The position numbers and the translations under genes are program-made. The notes beneath the pieces are model-generated. The model did no database searches, had not been told where the DNA came from, and saw nothing but the letters and a program-made list of their open reading frames with translations. Below, one piece after another: positions 7,182-15,619 of a stretch of DNA of 64,000 bases (positions within the stretch are counted from its first letter, which is position 1; each line of letters starts with the position of its first letter). Source of the DNA: Microbacterium sp. BH-3-3-3 (GTDB lineage: Bacteria > Actinomycetota > Actinomycetes > Actinomycetales > Microbacteriaceae); NCBI RefSeq assembly GCF_001792815.1, contig NZ_CP017674.1:1116001-1180000 (forward strand), written 5' to 3'.

Positions 7182-8678
7182 ATGACCCGCCGCATCCCGG
7201 CCGACCTGCCCGAGCGCATCCAGCACTACATCGGGGGCGCCTTCGTCGACTCGGTCGACGGCGACACCTTCGACGTGCTCGACCCGGTGACGAACCAGGC
7301 CTACGTCTCGGCCGCCGCCGGCAAGAAGGCCGACATCGACCTCGCCGTCGCCGCCGCCCGCACGGCCTTCACCGAGGGACCGTGGCCGCGCATGCTGCCC
7401 CGCGAGCGTTCGCGCGTGCTGCACCGCATCGCCGACCTCGTCGAGTCGCGCGACGAGCGCCTCGCCGAGCTCGAGAGCTTCGACTCGGGCCTGCCCATCA
7501 CCCAGGCCCTCGGCCAGGCGCGGCGGGCGGCCGAGAACTTCCGCTTCTTCGCCGACCTGATCGTGGCGCAGACCGACGACGCGTTCAAGGTGCCCGGTCG
7601 CCAGCTCAACTACGTCAACCGCAAGCCGATCGGCGTCGCGGGGCTCATCACCCCGTGGAACACCCCGTTCATGCTCGAGTCCTGGAAGCTGGGCCCCGCC
7701 CTCGCGACCGGCAACACCGTGGTGCTCAAGCCCGCGGAGTTCACGCCCCTGTCAGCGTCGCTGTGGGCTGGGATCTTCGAGGAGGCGGGCCTTCCCGAGG
7801 GCGTGTTCAACCTCGTCAACGGACTCGGCGAAGACGCCGGCGATGCGCTCGTGAAGCACCCCGACGTGCCGCTCATCTCGTTCACCGGCGAGAGCAGCAC
7901 CGGGCAGCTGATCTTCGCCAACGCCGCCCCCTTCCTCAAGGGCCTGTCGATGGAGCTCGGCGGCAAGAGCCCCGCGATCGTCTTCGCCGACGCCGACCTC
8001 GACGCCGCCATCGACGCCACGATCTTCGGCGTCTTCTCGCTCAACGGCGAGCGCTGCACCGCGGGCAGCCGCATCCTCGTCGAGCGCTCCGTGTACGACG
8101 AGTTCGTCGAGCGGTACGCCGCGCAGGCCGACCGGGTGACCGTCGGCTACCCCGACGATCCCGCGACCGAGGTCGGGGCGCTGGTGCACCCCGAGCACTA
8201 CGCCAAGGTCATGTCGTACGTCGAGCTCGGCAAGACCGAGGGGCGTCTGGTCGCCGGCGGCGGCCGCCCCGAGGGCTTCGACGAGGGCAACTTCGTGCGC
8301 CCCACGGTGTTCGCCGACGTGGCCCCCGATGCGCGCGTCTTCCAGGAGGAGATCTTCGGCCCGGTCGTGGCGATCACGCCCTTCGACACCGATGCCGAGG
8401 CTCTCGCGCTCGCGAACGACACCCGCTACGGACTGGCCGCCTACGTGTGGACGAACGACCTCAAGCGCGCGCACCTGTTCGCGCAGAACGTCGAGGCGGG
8501 CATGGTGTGGCTCAACAGCAACAACGTGCGCGACCTCCGCACCCCCTTCGGCGGGGTGAAGGCCTCGGGACTCGGGCACGAGGGCGGCTACCGCTCGATC
8601 GACTTCTACACCGACCAGCAGGCCGTTCACATCACGCTCGGCGGTGCCCACAACCCCACCTTCGGCAAGGCGCACTGA
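7182..8678 (+). CDS. hpaE: 5-Carboxymethyl-2-hydroxymuconate semialdehyde dehydrogenase
   Basis: A 498-residue NAD-dependent aldehyde dehydrogenase; strong RBS GAAGGAGC before the ATG. The general-base glutamate is E258 (MELGGKSP) and the catalytic cysteine C292 (GERCTAGSR), 34 residues apart as usual; PWNTPF and the GPVVAITPF loop are also present. General ALDH motifs alone do not fix the substrate. Its place between the ring-cleavage dioxygenase and the later pathway genes, and the N-terminus ERIQHYIGGAFVDS, point to HpaE, which oxidises the ring-cleavage semialdehyde to 5-carboxymethyl-2-hydroxymuconate. Confidence 0.88.
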   Translation: MTRRIPADLPERIQHYIGGAFVDSVDGDTFDVLDPVTNQAYVSAAAGKKADIDLAVAAARTAFTEGPWPRMLPRERSRVLHRIADLVESRDERLAELESFDSGLPITQALGQARRAAENFRFFADLIVAQTDDAFKVPGRQLNYVNRKPIGVAGLITPWNTPFMLESWKLGPALATGNTVVLKPAEFTPLSASLWAGIFEEAGLPEGVFNLVNGLGEDAGDALVKHPDVPLISFTGESSTGQLIFANAAPFLKGLSMELGGKSPAIVFADADLDAAIDATIFGVFSLNGERCTAGSRILVERSVYDEFVERYAAQADRVTVGYPDDPATEVGALVHPEHYAKVMSYVELGKTEGRLVAGGGRPEGFDEGNFVRPTVFADVAPDARVFQEEIFGPVVAITPFDTDAEALALANDTRYGLAAYVWTNDLKRAHLFAQNVEAGMVWLNSNNVRDLRTPFGGVKASGLGHEGGYRSIDFYTDQQAVHITLGGAHNPTFGKAH

Positions 8679-8725
8679 CCCCGCCCCGCCCCATCCCCCA
8701 CTCGTCATACGCAAGGACGCGCACC

Positions 8726-9886
8726 ATGGCAAAGCACACCGAAGAACAGAAGACCTCCTCGGGGTTCTGGGTGACCCAGGAAGCCCCCATCGTCTCCGAG
8801 AACCCCATCCCCACGCCCTCCTCCCCCGCGCCCGACATCCTGCGGTGCGCCTACATGGAGCTCGTGGTCACCGACCTCGCGGCATCCCGGGTCTTCTACG
8901 TCGACGTGCTGGGCCTGCACGTCACCGAAGAAGACGACGAGGCGATCTACCTGCGCTCGACCGAGGAGTTCATCCACCACAACCTGGTGCTGCGGCGGGG
9001 CGAGGTCGCCGCGGTCGCCGCGTTCTCGTACCGCGTGCGCTCGTCCGACGACCTCGACGCGGCCGTCGCCTTCTACGAGGAGCTCGGCTGCGACGTACGC
9101 CGGGAGCCCGGCGGCTTCACGAAGGGCATCGGCGACTCGGTGCGGGTCGTCGACCCGCTCGGCTTCCCCTACGAGTTCTTCTTCGACACCGAGCACCAGG
9201 AACGCCTCTCGTGGCGCTACGACCTGCACTCCCCCGGCGAGCTCGTGCGCCTCGACCACTTCAACCAGATCACCCCCGACGTGCCCCGCGCGGTGAACTT
9301 CATGCAGTCGCTCGGCTTCCGCGTGACCGAGGACATCCAAGACGAAGAGGGCGTCGTCTACGCGGCCTGGATGCGCCGCAAGCCCACCGTGCACGACACC
9401 GCCATGACCGGCGGCGACGGCCCTCGTATGCACCACGTGTGCTTCGCGACGCACGAGAAGCACAACATCCTCGCCATCTGCGACAAGCTCGGGGCCCTCC
9501 GCCGATCGGATGCCATCGAGCGCGGCCCCGGCCGCCACGGCGTCTCGAACGCGTTCTACCTGTACCTGCGCGACCCCGACGGTCACCGCGTCGAGATCTA
9601 CACGCAGGACTACTACACCGGCGACCCCGACAACCCCGTCATCACGTGGGACGTGCACGACAACCAGCGCCGCGACTGGTGGGGGAACCCCGTCGTGCCG
9701 TCGTGGTACACCGAGGGCTCGCTCGTGCTCGACCTCGACGGCCGCCCGCAGCCGGTCCGCGCCCGCGAGGACTCGTCCGAGATGGCCGTGACGATCGGCG
9801 CCGACGGCTTCAGCTACACCCGCGCGCCCGAGGACACGGCATCCGCAGCCCCCTCCGCCGAGTTCAAGCTCGGCAACCAGCTGTAG
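8726..9886 (+). CDS. hpaD: 3,4-Dihydroxyphenylacetate (homoprotocatechuate) 2,3-dioxygenase
   Basis: A 386-residue type I (vicinal oxygen chelate) extradiol dioxygenase with two tandem VOC modules. The metal ligands are visible as H178 (RLDHFNQ), H237 (MHHVCF) and E290 (HRVEIYTQDYY). Their spacing of 59 and 53 residues equals that of H155/H214/E267 in the well-studied Gram-positive homoprotocatechuate 2,3-dioxygenases of Brevibacterium (Fe) and Arthrobacter (Mn). The ending HDNQRRDWWGNPVVPSWY is also typical. It opens the ring of homoprotocatechuate to the semialdehyde used by HpaE. The metal, Fe or Mn, cannot be told from sequence. Confidence 0.93.
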   Translation: MAKHTEEQKTSSGFWVTQEAPIVSENPIPTPSSPAPDILRCAYMELVVTDLAASRVFYVDVLGLHVTEEDDEAIYLRSTEEFIHHNLVLRRGEVAAVAAFSYRVRSSDDLDAAVAFYEELGCDVRREPGGFTKGIGDSVRVVDPLGFPYEFFFDTEHQERLSWRYDLHSPGELVRLDHFNQITPDVPRAVNFMQSLGFRVTEDIQDEEGVVYAAWMRRKPTVHDTAMTGGDGPRMHHVCFATHEKHNILAICDKLGALRRSDAIERGPGRHGVSNAFYLYLRDPDGHRVEIYTQDYYTGDPDNPVITWDVHDNQRRDWWGNPVVPSWYTEGSLVLDLDGRPQPVRAREDSSEMAVTIGADGFSYTRAPEDTASAAPSAEFKLGNQL

Positions 9887-9897
9887 CCCGCCGGGCA

Positions 9898-10030
9898 TGT
9901 CCCACTTCGTGCAGAAATCACCGCCGAACGTCGCACCAAGTGGGACACGCACCGCCCGCCGCACGCCTCCCCGCCAGGCATGTCCCACTTCGTGCGGAAA
10001 TCGCGGCAGAAGCTCGCACGAAATGGGACA
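9898..10030. repeat. Two tandem 50-bp palindromic repeats between hpaD and hpaH
   Basis: Two copies of the same imperfect inverted repeat lie 83 bp apart, at 9898-9947 and 9981-10030. Each starts with TGTCCCACTTCGTGC and ends with its near complement (GCACCAAGTGGGACA, GCACGAAATGGGACA). The inner part, GAAATC-C-GC-GAA, is also shared, and both copies run into CACGCACCG. The element lies inside the operon, so each transcript could fold into two long hairpins that shield or cut the mRNA. No coding content. Confidence 0.85.
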
Positions 10031-10067
10031 CGCACCGTCCGACCGTGCCCCATCGACAGGAGACAGC

Positions 10068-10853
10068 ATGCTCACCGACGCACAGATCGACGCCATCGCG
10101 GCCGAGCTCGCCGAGGCCGATCGCGCCCACGCGGTCATCCCGCGCATCACGGCGAGGTACCCGGATGCCACGGTCGACGACTCGTATCGGATCCAGGGCC
10201 GCTGGCGCGATACGCAGATCGCCGCGGGGCGCACGCTCGTGGGGCGCAAGATCGGCCTGACCTCCAAAGCGATGCAGCAGGCGACGGGCATCACCGAGCC
10301 CGACTACGGCGTGATGTTCGACGACACCGTCTACCGCTCCGGCGCGCAGATCCCCGTCGACCACTTCTCGAACGTGCGCATCGAGGTGGAGCTCGCCTTC
10401 GTGCTGAAGGCGCCGCTCGAAGGCCCCGACTGCACGCTCGACGACGCCCTCGCCGCGATCGACTACGCCGTGCCCGCGCTCGAGGTGCTCAATTCGCACA
10501 TCGAGCTCGAGGGCCGCACGATCGTCGACACGATCAGCGACAACGCCGCGTACGGCGCGATGGTGCTCGGCGACGTGCACAGACGCCCCGACGAGATCGA
10601 CCTGCGCTGGGTCCCCGGCGTGCTGAGCCGCAACGGCGAGATCGAAGAGACGGGGGTCGCCGCCGGCGTCCTCGGTCACCCGGCGACCGGCGTCGCGTGG
10701 CTCGCCAACAAGTTCCACCAGCACGGCGCGCGCCTGGAGGCGGGCGAGATCATCCTGGCAGGATCGTTCACGCGCCCGATGTGGGTGTCGCGCGGCGACG
10801 ACGTGCTGTGCGATTACGGACCGATGGGAACGATCTCGTGCCGCTTCGTCTGA
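10068..10853 (+). CDS. hpaH: 2-Oxo-hept-4-ene-1,7-dioate hydratase
   Basis: A 261-residue member of the MhpD/HpaH hydratase family (FAH-related fold); ATG after CAGGAGACAGC. Family features are [28 protein letters not shown] near residues 63-90 and the acidic metal-binding stretch [19 protein letters not shown]. It adds water to 2-oxohept-4-ene-1,7-dioate to give 4-hydroxy-2-oxoheptane-1,7-dioate, the substrate of the next gene. Its 3' end overlaps hpaI by 16 bp, which argues for coupled translation. Confidence 0.9.
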   Translation: MLTDAQIDAIAAELAEADRAHAVIPRITARYPDATVDDSYRIQGRWRDTQIAAGRTLVGRKIGLTSKAMQQATGITEPDYGVMFDDTVYRSGAQIPVDHFSNVRIEVELAFVLKAPLEGPDCTLDDALAAIDYAVPALEVLNSHIELEGRTIVDTISDNAAYGAMVLGDVHRRPDEIDLRWVPGVLSRNGEIEETGVAAGVLGHPATGVAWLANKFHQHGARLEAGEIILAGSFTRPMWVSRGDDVLCDYGPMGTISCRFV

Positions 10854-11638
10854 CCCCCACCTTCCGGGCCGCGTTGACGGCATCCGATCGTCCGCTCGCC
10901 GGCATGTGGCTCTGCACGGGCAATCCCGTCGTCGCCGAGGTGGCCGCCGGCTCCGGCCTCGACTGGCTGCTCATCGACATGGAGCACTCGGCGACGTCGA
11001 TCGAGCAGGTGCTCGTGCAGCTGCAGGTCGTCGCCGCCTACCCCATCACCCCCGTGGTGCGCGTGCCCGCGAACGACGTCGTCACCATCAAGCGCGTCCT
11101 CGACGTGGGCGCGCAGAACCTCATCGTGCCCATGGTCTCGTCGGCCGACGAGGCCCGGGCCGCCGTCGCGGCGACCCGGTATCCGCCGCAGGGCGTGCGC
11201 GGAGTGGGCAGCGCCCTGGCCCGCAGCGCCCGCTGGAACCGCATCGACGGCTACCTCGCCGAGGCCGCCGAGCACGTGTCGCTGACGGTGCAGATCGAGA
11301 CCACCGCGGGTGTCGCCGCCGCGGCCGAGATCGCCGCCGTCGAGGGGGTGGATGCCGTCTTCGTCGGTCCCTCCGACCTGTCGGCGTCCCTGGGGCTCCT
11401 GGGGCAGCAGTCGCACCCCGACGTCGTGGCGGCGGTGCACGCGGTGTTCGCCGCGGCACGGGATGCCGGAACCCCGGTCGGCGTGAACGCCTTCGACCCG
11501 GCGGTGGCCGAGGCCTACCTCGACGCGGGCGCCGACTTCGTCGCGGTGGGGGCCGATGTGGCGCTGCTGGCGCGGGCGTCGGAAGCCCTGGCCGCGCGCT
11601 TCGTCAGCGCGCGCGGGGGTCTGCGCGAGAGCTACTGA
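10838..11638 (+). CDS. hpaI: 4-Hydroxy-2-oxoheptane-1,7-dioate aldolase
   Basis: A 266-residue class II aldolase of the HpcH/HpaI family with a GTG start. The active-site residues can be placed: H50 (IDMEHS), R75 (VVRVPAND), E154 (QIETTAG) and D180 (GPSDLSASLG). Each is offset by five from E. coli HpaI (H45, R70, E149, D175). It splits the hydroxy-oxo-diacid into pyruvate and succinic semialdehyde, the last step of the pathway. The gene overlaps hpaH at its 5' end, and its last seven bases overlap the convergent regulator gene. Confidence 0.92.
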   Translation: MPLRLTPTFRAALTASDRPLAGMWLCTGNPVVAEVAAGSGLDWLLIDMEHSATSIEQVLVQLQVVAAYPITPVVRVPANDVVTIKRVLDVGAQNLIVPMVSSADEARAAVAATRYPPQGVRGVGSALARSARWNRIDGYLAEAAEHVSLTVQIETTAGVAAAAEIAAVEGVDAVFVGPSDLSASLGLLGQQSHPDVVAAVHAVFAAARDAGTPVGVNAFDPAVAEAYLDAGADFVAVGADVALLARASEALAARFVSARGGLRESY

Positions 11639-12471
11639 GCGCGCGCCGTCCCCAGCGCCGCCAGCTCCGCGCGCGTGGAGACGCCGGCCTTTCGCAGCAG
11701 GTTCGACACGTGGAACTTCGCCGTGTTCTCGCTGATCCCCAGACGTTCGGCGATCGCGCGGTTGCGCGACCCCGCGACGACCAGGCTGAGCACCTCGCTC
11801 TCGCGGGGGCTGAGGTCGACGGCCTCGTCGAGGAAGTCGGGCCGCGGCGGCGGATCGAGCGGCAGCACGACCGACAGCTCGGAGCCCCATCCGGGCGTCG
11901 ACGCGACGTCGAACGCCCCGTTGAGGGCGCTCACCCGCTCGACGATCGGTCCGAGCGAATCGTCGTGGGCGGTGAGCGTGCCCGCGCCGTCGTCGCGGAT
12001 GCCGATCAGCAGGTTGAGTCCGTCGCAGTCCCACTGGATGCGCACGCGGTGGGGCGTCCCCCGGTCGAGCAGGGCCAGCACGGCGCTGCGCACGATGGCC
12101 CGCGCCTCGTGGGCGACCTCGCCGGGCAGGGCGCGTCCGGTTGCGGGCGGCTCGACGAACTGCACGTCGAGGTCGCCGTGTCGCACGAGCGGGCGCAGGT
12201 CGGTGCGCAGCCGCGCGAACGCGCCGGTCACGGGTTCGAGCAGGGCGCTGCGCTGCTGGTCGGTCGAGGTGCGCAGAACGACGAGGGCGGCGGCCGCGGT
12301 CTCGACGGCCAGGGCACGGGCGGCGCGATCGTCGAGCCGCGCCGACCGCAGGATCGCCAGGATCGACTCGAGGGTCACCGCGTGACGGTCGGCCTGTTCG
12401 GCGACGATGCGTTCGTGTTCGATGACGAGCGCGCGCGACGCGGTCGACGACAGTTCGGGTGACTCACTCAC
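11632..12471 (-). CDS. ATPase-domain/LuxR-HTH single-chain regulator
   Basis: A 279-residue protein with a GTG start. Residues ~30-200 resemble a histidine-kinase-type ATP-binding domain (RDDGAG at 159-164, GWGSELSVVLPL at 194-205), but there is no dimerisation/His box and the N-box asparagine is not evident. Residues 219-275 are a LuxR/GerE helix-turn-helix (SPRESEVLSLV...NRAIAERLGISENTAKFHVSNLLRKAGV). The fusion could turn ligand or nucleotide binding directly into DNA binding, without a response regulator. It is divergent from hxlB-hxlA with a 20-bp palindrome in the shared promoter region, so control of the RuMP genes is likely. Confidence 0.75.
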   Translation of the reverse strand: MSESPELSSTASRALVIEHERIVAEQADRHAVTLESILAILRSARLDDRAARALAVETAAAALVVLRTSTDQQRSALLEPVTGAFARLRTDLRPLVRHGDLDVQFVEPPATGRALPGEVAHEARAIVRSAVLALLDRGTPHRVRIQWDCDGLNLLIGIRDDGAGTLTAHDDSLGPIVERVSALNGAFDVASTPGWGSELSVVLPLDPPPRPDFLDEAVDLSPRESEVLSLVVAGSRNRAIAERLGISENTAKFHVSNLLRKAGVSTRAELAALGTARAQ

Positions 12472-12497
12472 GCGCCTAACCTAGCCCACCGACAGGC

Positions 12498-12517
12498 ACC
12501 TACCCGTTCGGGTAGGT
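12498..12517. promoter_or_regulatory. Palindromic operator between regulator and hxlBA
   Basis: ACCTACCCGTTCGGGTAGGT consists of perfect 9-bp arms around a 2-bp centre. It lies in the 101-bp gap between the divergent LuxR-type regulator and hxlB. Its size and symmetry fit a LuxR/NarL-type dimer site. The link to the neighbouring regulator is inferred from position. Confidence 0.6.
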
Positions 12518-12572
12518 AGACCCGTGCCATCGACCGGCGACGGTCACGCCCGGCGAGGCGGAGCATGGAGGC

Positions 12573-13148
12573 ATGACCTCTTCCGACGCCCGCATCGCGG
12601 ACTCCCTCGCCCGGATCTCGGGCGAGCTGACCGCGGTCGTCGACCGTCTCGTCACTGAGCCCGCCGGTCTCGACGGCGTCCTCGACGTGCTGACCGACGC
12701 CGACCGCGTCTTCGTCTTCGGCGCCGGTCGCTCGGGCCTGGCGCTGCGCATGACCGCGATGCGCCTCATGCACCTCGGCCTCGACGTGCACGTCGTCGGC
12801 GAGACCACCACCCCGGCCATCGGCCCCGGCGACGCGCTCCTGACCGCGAGCGGCTCGGGCACGACGGCGGGGATCGTCCGCGCGGCCGACACCGCGACCG
12901 AGGTCGGCGCGCGCATCGTCGCGATCACCACGGCCGCCGATTCGCCGCTCGGACGCGCCGCCGACGCGCTCGTCGTGGTGCCCGCCGCGGCGAAGCTCGA
13001 CCGCTCGGGAGCCGCCTCGACGCAGTACGCGGGCGGTCTCTTCGAGCAGGCCGTCGTGCTCGTCGGCGACGCGATCTTCGACGCGCTGTGGCAGCGCTCG
13101 GGGCTCTCGGCCGACGACCTCTGGCCGCGCCACGCGAACCTCGAATGA
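12573..13148 (+). CDS. hxlB: 6-Phospho-3-hexuloisomerase
   Basis: A 191-residue SIS-domain protein. The sugar-phosphate-binding stretch VFVFGAGRSGLALRMTAMRLMHLG (about 45-68) and the TASGSGTTAGIV serine loop are characteristic of hexuloisomerases, as is the ending DDLWPRHANLE. It converts 3-hexulose 6-phosphate to fructose 6-phosphate. Together with hxlA downstream it completes the two-enzyme ribulose monophosphate route that fixes or detoxifies formaldehyde. It is first in a two-gene operon, 37 bp upstream of hxlA. Confidence 0.92.
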   Translation: MTSSDARIADSLARISGELTAVVDRLVTEPAGLDGVLDVLTDADRVFVFGAGRSGLALRMTAMRLMHLGLDVHVVGETTTPAIGPGDALLTASGSGTTAGIVRAADTATEVGARIVAITTAADSPLGRAADALVVVPAAAKLDRSGAASTQYAGGLFEQAVVLVGDAIFDALWQRSGLSADDLWPRHANLE

Positions 13149-13185
13149 TTCCTCCCTCCCCACCGCAGAAAGTAAGGACACCCGC

Positions 13186-13809
13186 ATGAAGCTGCAGTTC
13201 GCCATGGACACCCTCACGACCGAGGCCGCCCTCGATCTCGCCGCCGCCGCGGCGCCCCACGTCGACATCCTCGAGTTGGGCACGCCGCTCATCAAGAGCG
13301 AAGGCCTCTCGGCCATCACCGCGATCAAGAAGGCGCATCCCGACAAGATCGTCTTCGCCGACCTGAAGACGATGGATGCCGGTGAGCTCGAAGCCGACAT
13401 CGCCTTCGGCGCCGGTGCCGACCTCGTCACCGTGCTCGGCTCGGCCGGCGACAGCACGATCGTCGGCGCGGTCACCGCGGCCAAGAAGCACGGCAAGGGC
13501 GTCGTCGTCGACCTGATCGGGGTGGCCGACAAGCCCGCCCGCGCCCGGGAGGTCATCGCCCTCGGCGCCGAGTTCGTCGAGATGCACGCCGGCCTCGACG
13601 AGCAGGCCGAAGAGGGCTTCACCTTCGGCACGCTGCTGCGCGACGGCGAAGCGGCCGGGGTGCCGTTCTCGGTCGCGGGCGGCGTCACCGTCGCGAGCAT
13701 CGCCGATGTGCAGAAGTCGGGCGCGCAGGTCGCCGTCGCCGGCAGCGCCATCTACAGCTCTCCCGACGTGGGCGCCGCCGCGGCCGCGCTCCGCGCCGCG
13801 ATCGTCTGA
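13186..13809 (+). CDS. hxlA: 3-Hexulose-6-phosphate synthase
   Basis: A 207-residue TIM-barrel enzyme of the orotidine-5'-phosphate decarboxylase superfamily, normal length for the family. Diagnostic segments are LQFAMDTL, ILELGTPLIKSEG, the metal/phosphate-site FADLKTMDAGELEADIAF, and VAGGVTVASIADVQKSGAQVAVAGSAIY. It condenses formaldehyde with ribulose 5-phosphate. With hxlB it forms a formaldehyde-fixing pair, and nearby glyA and folD can feed or drain one-carbon units. A bidirectional hairpin terminator follows. Confidence 0.94.
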   Translation: MKLQFAMDTLTTEAALDLAAAAAPHVDILELGTPLIKSEGLSAITAIKKAHPDKIVFADLKTMDAGELEADIAFGAGADLVTVLGSAGDSTIVGAVTAAKKHGKGVVVDLIGVADKPARAREVIALGAEFVEMHAGLDEQAEEGFTFGTLLRDGEAAGVPFSVAGGVTVASIADVQKSGAQVAVAGSAIYSSPDVGAAAAALRAAIV

Positions 13810-13830
13810 CCGCAGCCCGAGCAGAACGAA

Positions 13831-13862
13831 AGAGGGACCGAGCCGCACGGCTCGGTCCCTCT
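13831..13862. terminator. Bidirectional terminator
   Basis: AGAGGGACCGAGCCG pairs perfectly with CGGCTCGGTCCCTCT (15-bp stem, minimal loop). It lies between the convergent hxlA and the acidic-protein gene. Confidence 0.85.
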
Positions 13863-13876
13863 TATCGTGTCGAGGA

Positions 13877-14365
13877 TCAGCCCTCGGTGGTCTCTTCGTC
13901 GTCTTCTTCGTCGTCGCCGATGATCTCGATGTCTTCGACCTCGAGCTCGGGGGTCAGCTGCACGTGCACGAGCGCGTCGGGGAACGACGTCTGGCCGGCG
14001 AACACGACGATGATGGCGTCGGCGAACACACCCACCCCGATCGCTTCGAGGTCGGTGCGCAGGTCGATGTCGGCGCTGAGCTCGTCATCGTCGAGGGCGT
14101 CCTCGATGTCGCTCGCGACCTCTTCGACGATCGCGCGCCAGCGGTCCTCGCTCACCGACAGCACGTCCTTGAGCGCGACCATGATCGCGTCGAGGTCGGA
14201 GTCGCTCTCGTCGTCGAACTCGGGGTCGAGGTCGACCTCCACCTCGACGCCGGCGGCATCCAGGTGCCCCACGCCGATGACGCTGTCTTCGTCGATCTGG
14301 GCGTCGTCGAGCAGACCGCTCTCGGTGACGCGGCGGAGGAGGTCGTTCAGCACAGACTCAGTCAT
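13877..14365 (-). CDS. Strongly acidic small protein of unknown function
   Basis: A 162-residue protein extremely rich in Asp and Glu, especially in the last 25 residues (EDIEIIGDDEEDDEETTEG) and around residues 40-60. The N-terminus MTESVLNDLLRRVTESGLL looks helical. No enzyme motif is seen. I chose the ATG at 14365 because the longer form only adds an arginine-rich stretch. It is the last gene of a same-strand group glyA-folD-this gene, 90 bp after folD. The function is unknown. Confidence 0.65.
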   Translation of the reverse strand: MTESVLNDLLRRVTESGLLDDAQIDEDSVIGVGHLDAAGVEVEVDLDPEFDDESDSDLDAIMVALKDVLSVSEDRWRAIVEEVASDIEDALDDDELSADIDLRTDLEAIGVGVFADAIIVVFAGQTSFPDALVHVQLTPELEVEDIEIIGDDEEDDEETTEG

Positions 14366-14455
14366 GTCTCTACGATCCCACGTCGCCGGGTTTCGCGCCC
14401 GCCTCTTGCGCACGCCGCGCCGTGTGTTCAACCGGCGGCACCGAGCGGTTCACCG

Positions 14456-15340
14456 TCAGAGGGCCGTGGCACGCTCCGCGGCCTCGACGACGTTCGTCAT
14501 GAGCAGCGCCACCGTCATCGGACCGACGCCTCCGGGGTTCGGCGAGACGAACCCGGCGACCTCGGCCACGTCGGGGTGCACATCGCCGTGAACGCGCGAC
14601 TTGCCCGTCTCGGGGTCGGTCTCGCGGGTGACGCCCACGTCGAGCACCGCGGCGCCCGGCTTGACGTCTTCGGCGCGCACGATGTGCTTCACGCCGGCGG
14701 CGGCCACGATCACGTCGGCCTGACGCAGGTGCTTGGCCAGGTCGGCCGTTCCCGTGTGGGTGAGGGTAACGGTCGCGTTGATCTCGCGGCGGGTCAGCAG
14801 CAGCCCGATCGAGCGACCGATGGTGACGCCGCGGCCGACGACGACGACCTCTTTGCCCTTCAGGTCGTAGCCGCCTCGCAGCAGCAGCTCGATGACCCCG
14901 CGCGGCGTGCACGGCAGCGGAGTGGTGATCGGCGCGTTGACGTTCAGCACCAGGCGACCGAGGTTGGTGGGGTGCAGGCCGTCGGCATCTTTGGCCGGGT
15001 CGATGCGCTCGAGGATCGCGTCGGTGTCGATGTGCTTCGGCAGGGGCAGCTGCACGATGTACCCGTGGCAGGCGGGGTCGGCGTTGAGCTGGTCGATGAC
15101 GGCCTCGACCTCGGCCTGCGTGGCCTCGGCGGGCAGCTCCACCTGGATCGAGTTCATGCCGATCGCCTCGGACTGCCGGTGCTTCATCCCCACGTACAGC
15201 TGCGAGGCCGGGTCGGCGCCGACGAGCACCGTCGCGATGCCCGGCACGACCCCGCGCTCGCGCAGGGCCGCGATCCGCTCGGTGAGTTCGTCTTTGATCG
15301 CCGCCGAAGCGGCCTTGCCGTCGAGAATCGTCGCCGTCAT
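14456..15340 (-). CDS. folD: Methylene-tetrahydrofolate dehydrogenase/cyclohydrolase
   Basis: A 294-residue bifunctional folate enzyme of normal length. Motifs are [23 protein letters not shown] (the catalytic lysine lies in this Y-x-x-x-K region), [20 protein letters not shown], and [17 protein letters not shown] for NADP binding. It interconverts methylene-, methenyl- and formyl-tetrahydrofolate in the cytosol. I start it at the internal [11 protein letters not shown], because the upstream [10 protein letters not shown] extension is not typical. It is downstream of glyA on the same strand, a usual one-carbon pairing. Confidence 0.93.
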   Translation of the reverse strand: MTATILDGKAASAAIKDELTERIAALRERGVVPGIATVLVGADPASQLYVGMKHRQSEAIGMNSIQVELPAEATQAEVEAVIDQLNADPACHGYIVQLPLPKHIDTDAILERIDPAKDADGLHPTNLGRLVLNVNAPITTPLPCTPRGVIELLLRGGYDLKGKEVVVVGRGVTIGRSIGLLLTRREINATVTLTHTGTADLAKHLRQADVIVAAAGVKHIVRAEDVKPGAAVLDVGVTRETDPETGKSRVHGDVHPDVAEVAGFVSPNPGGVGPMTVALLMTNVVEAAERATAL

Positions 15341-15390
15341 GGCATCCCTCTTCCTGGTGTCGGTCATCGTCATGCGGGGGTGTTCGAGGA

Positions 15391-15459
15391 CGCATAAACG
15401 GCAGTGCTGCGCAGAAACACTCTCTCTGCGCGTTTATGCGCACGGACGGCGTTTATGCG
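15391..15459. repeat. Palindromic repeat, GCATAAACG family, copy 1
   Basis: The element starts CGCATAAACG and ends GCGTTTATGCG, with an inner CTGCGCGTTTATGCGC arm that echoes the outer arms. Two more copies of the family lie at 34596-34661 and 34739-34808. It sits between folD and glyA and contains no ORF. Its left inner arm has diverged from the other copies. Confidence 0.75.
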
Positions 15460-15576
15460 TGGGGGTCGGTCGTCGAGGCATCCGGATGCCGGACCCGCGA
15501 CGTCGCGACACACCCGGCGCAGGAACGCGGCAGCGGATGCCGCGACCCCGCCGCCGTGCGTCGCGGGGCGGGTGCC

Positions 15577-15610
15577 GGGACGAACCGCCGCGCGATGCGG
15601 CGGCCGTCCC
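15577..15610 (-). terminator. Hairpin downstream of glyA
   Basis: GGGACG-AA-CCGCCGC pairs with GCGGCGG-C-CGTCCC around a short loop. It ends 9 bp beyond the glyA stop on the minus strand. No clear T-run follows, as is common at this GC content. Confidence 0.5.
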
Positions 15611-15619
15611 GGCCGCGGC

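Noticed and set aside
14366..14431. Longer N-terminus for the acidic protein
   Set aside because: The 22 extra residues are Arg-rich, unlike the acidic body, and look like non-coding translation.
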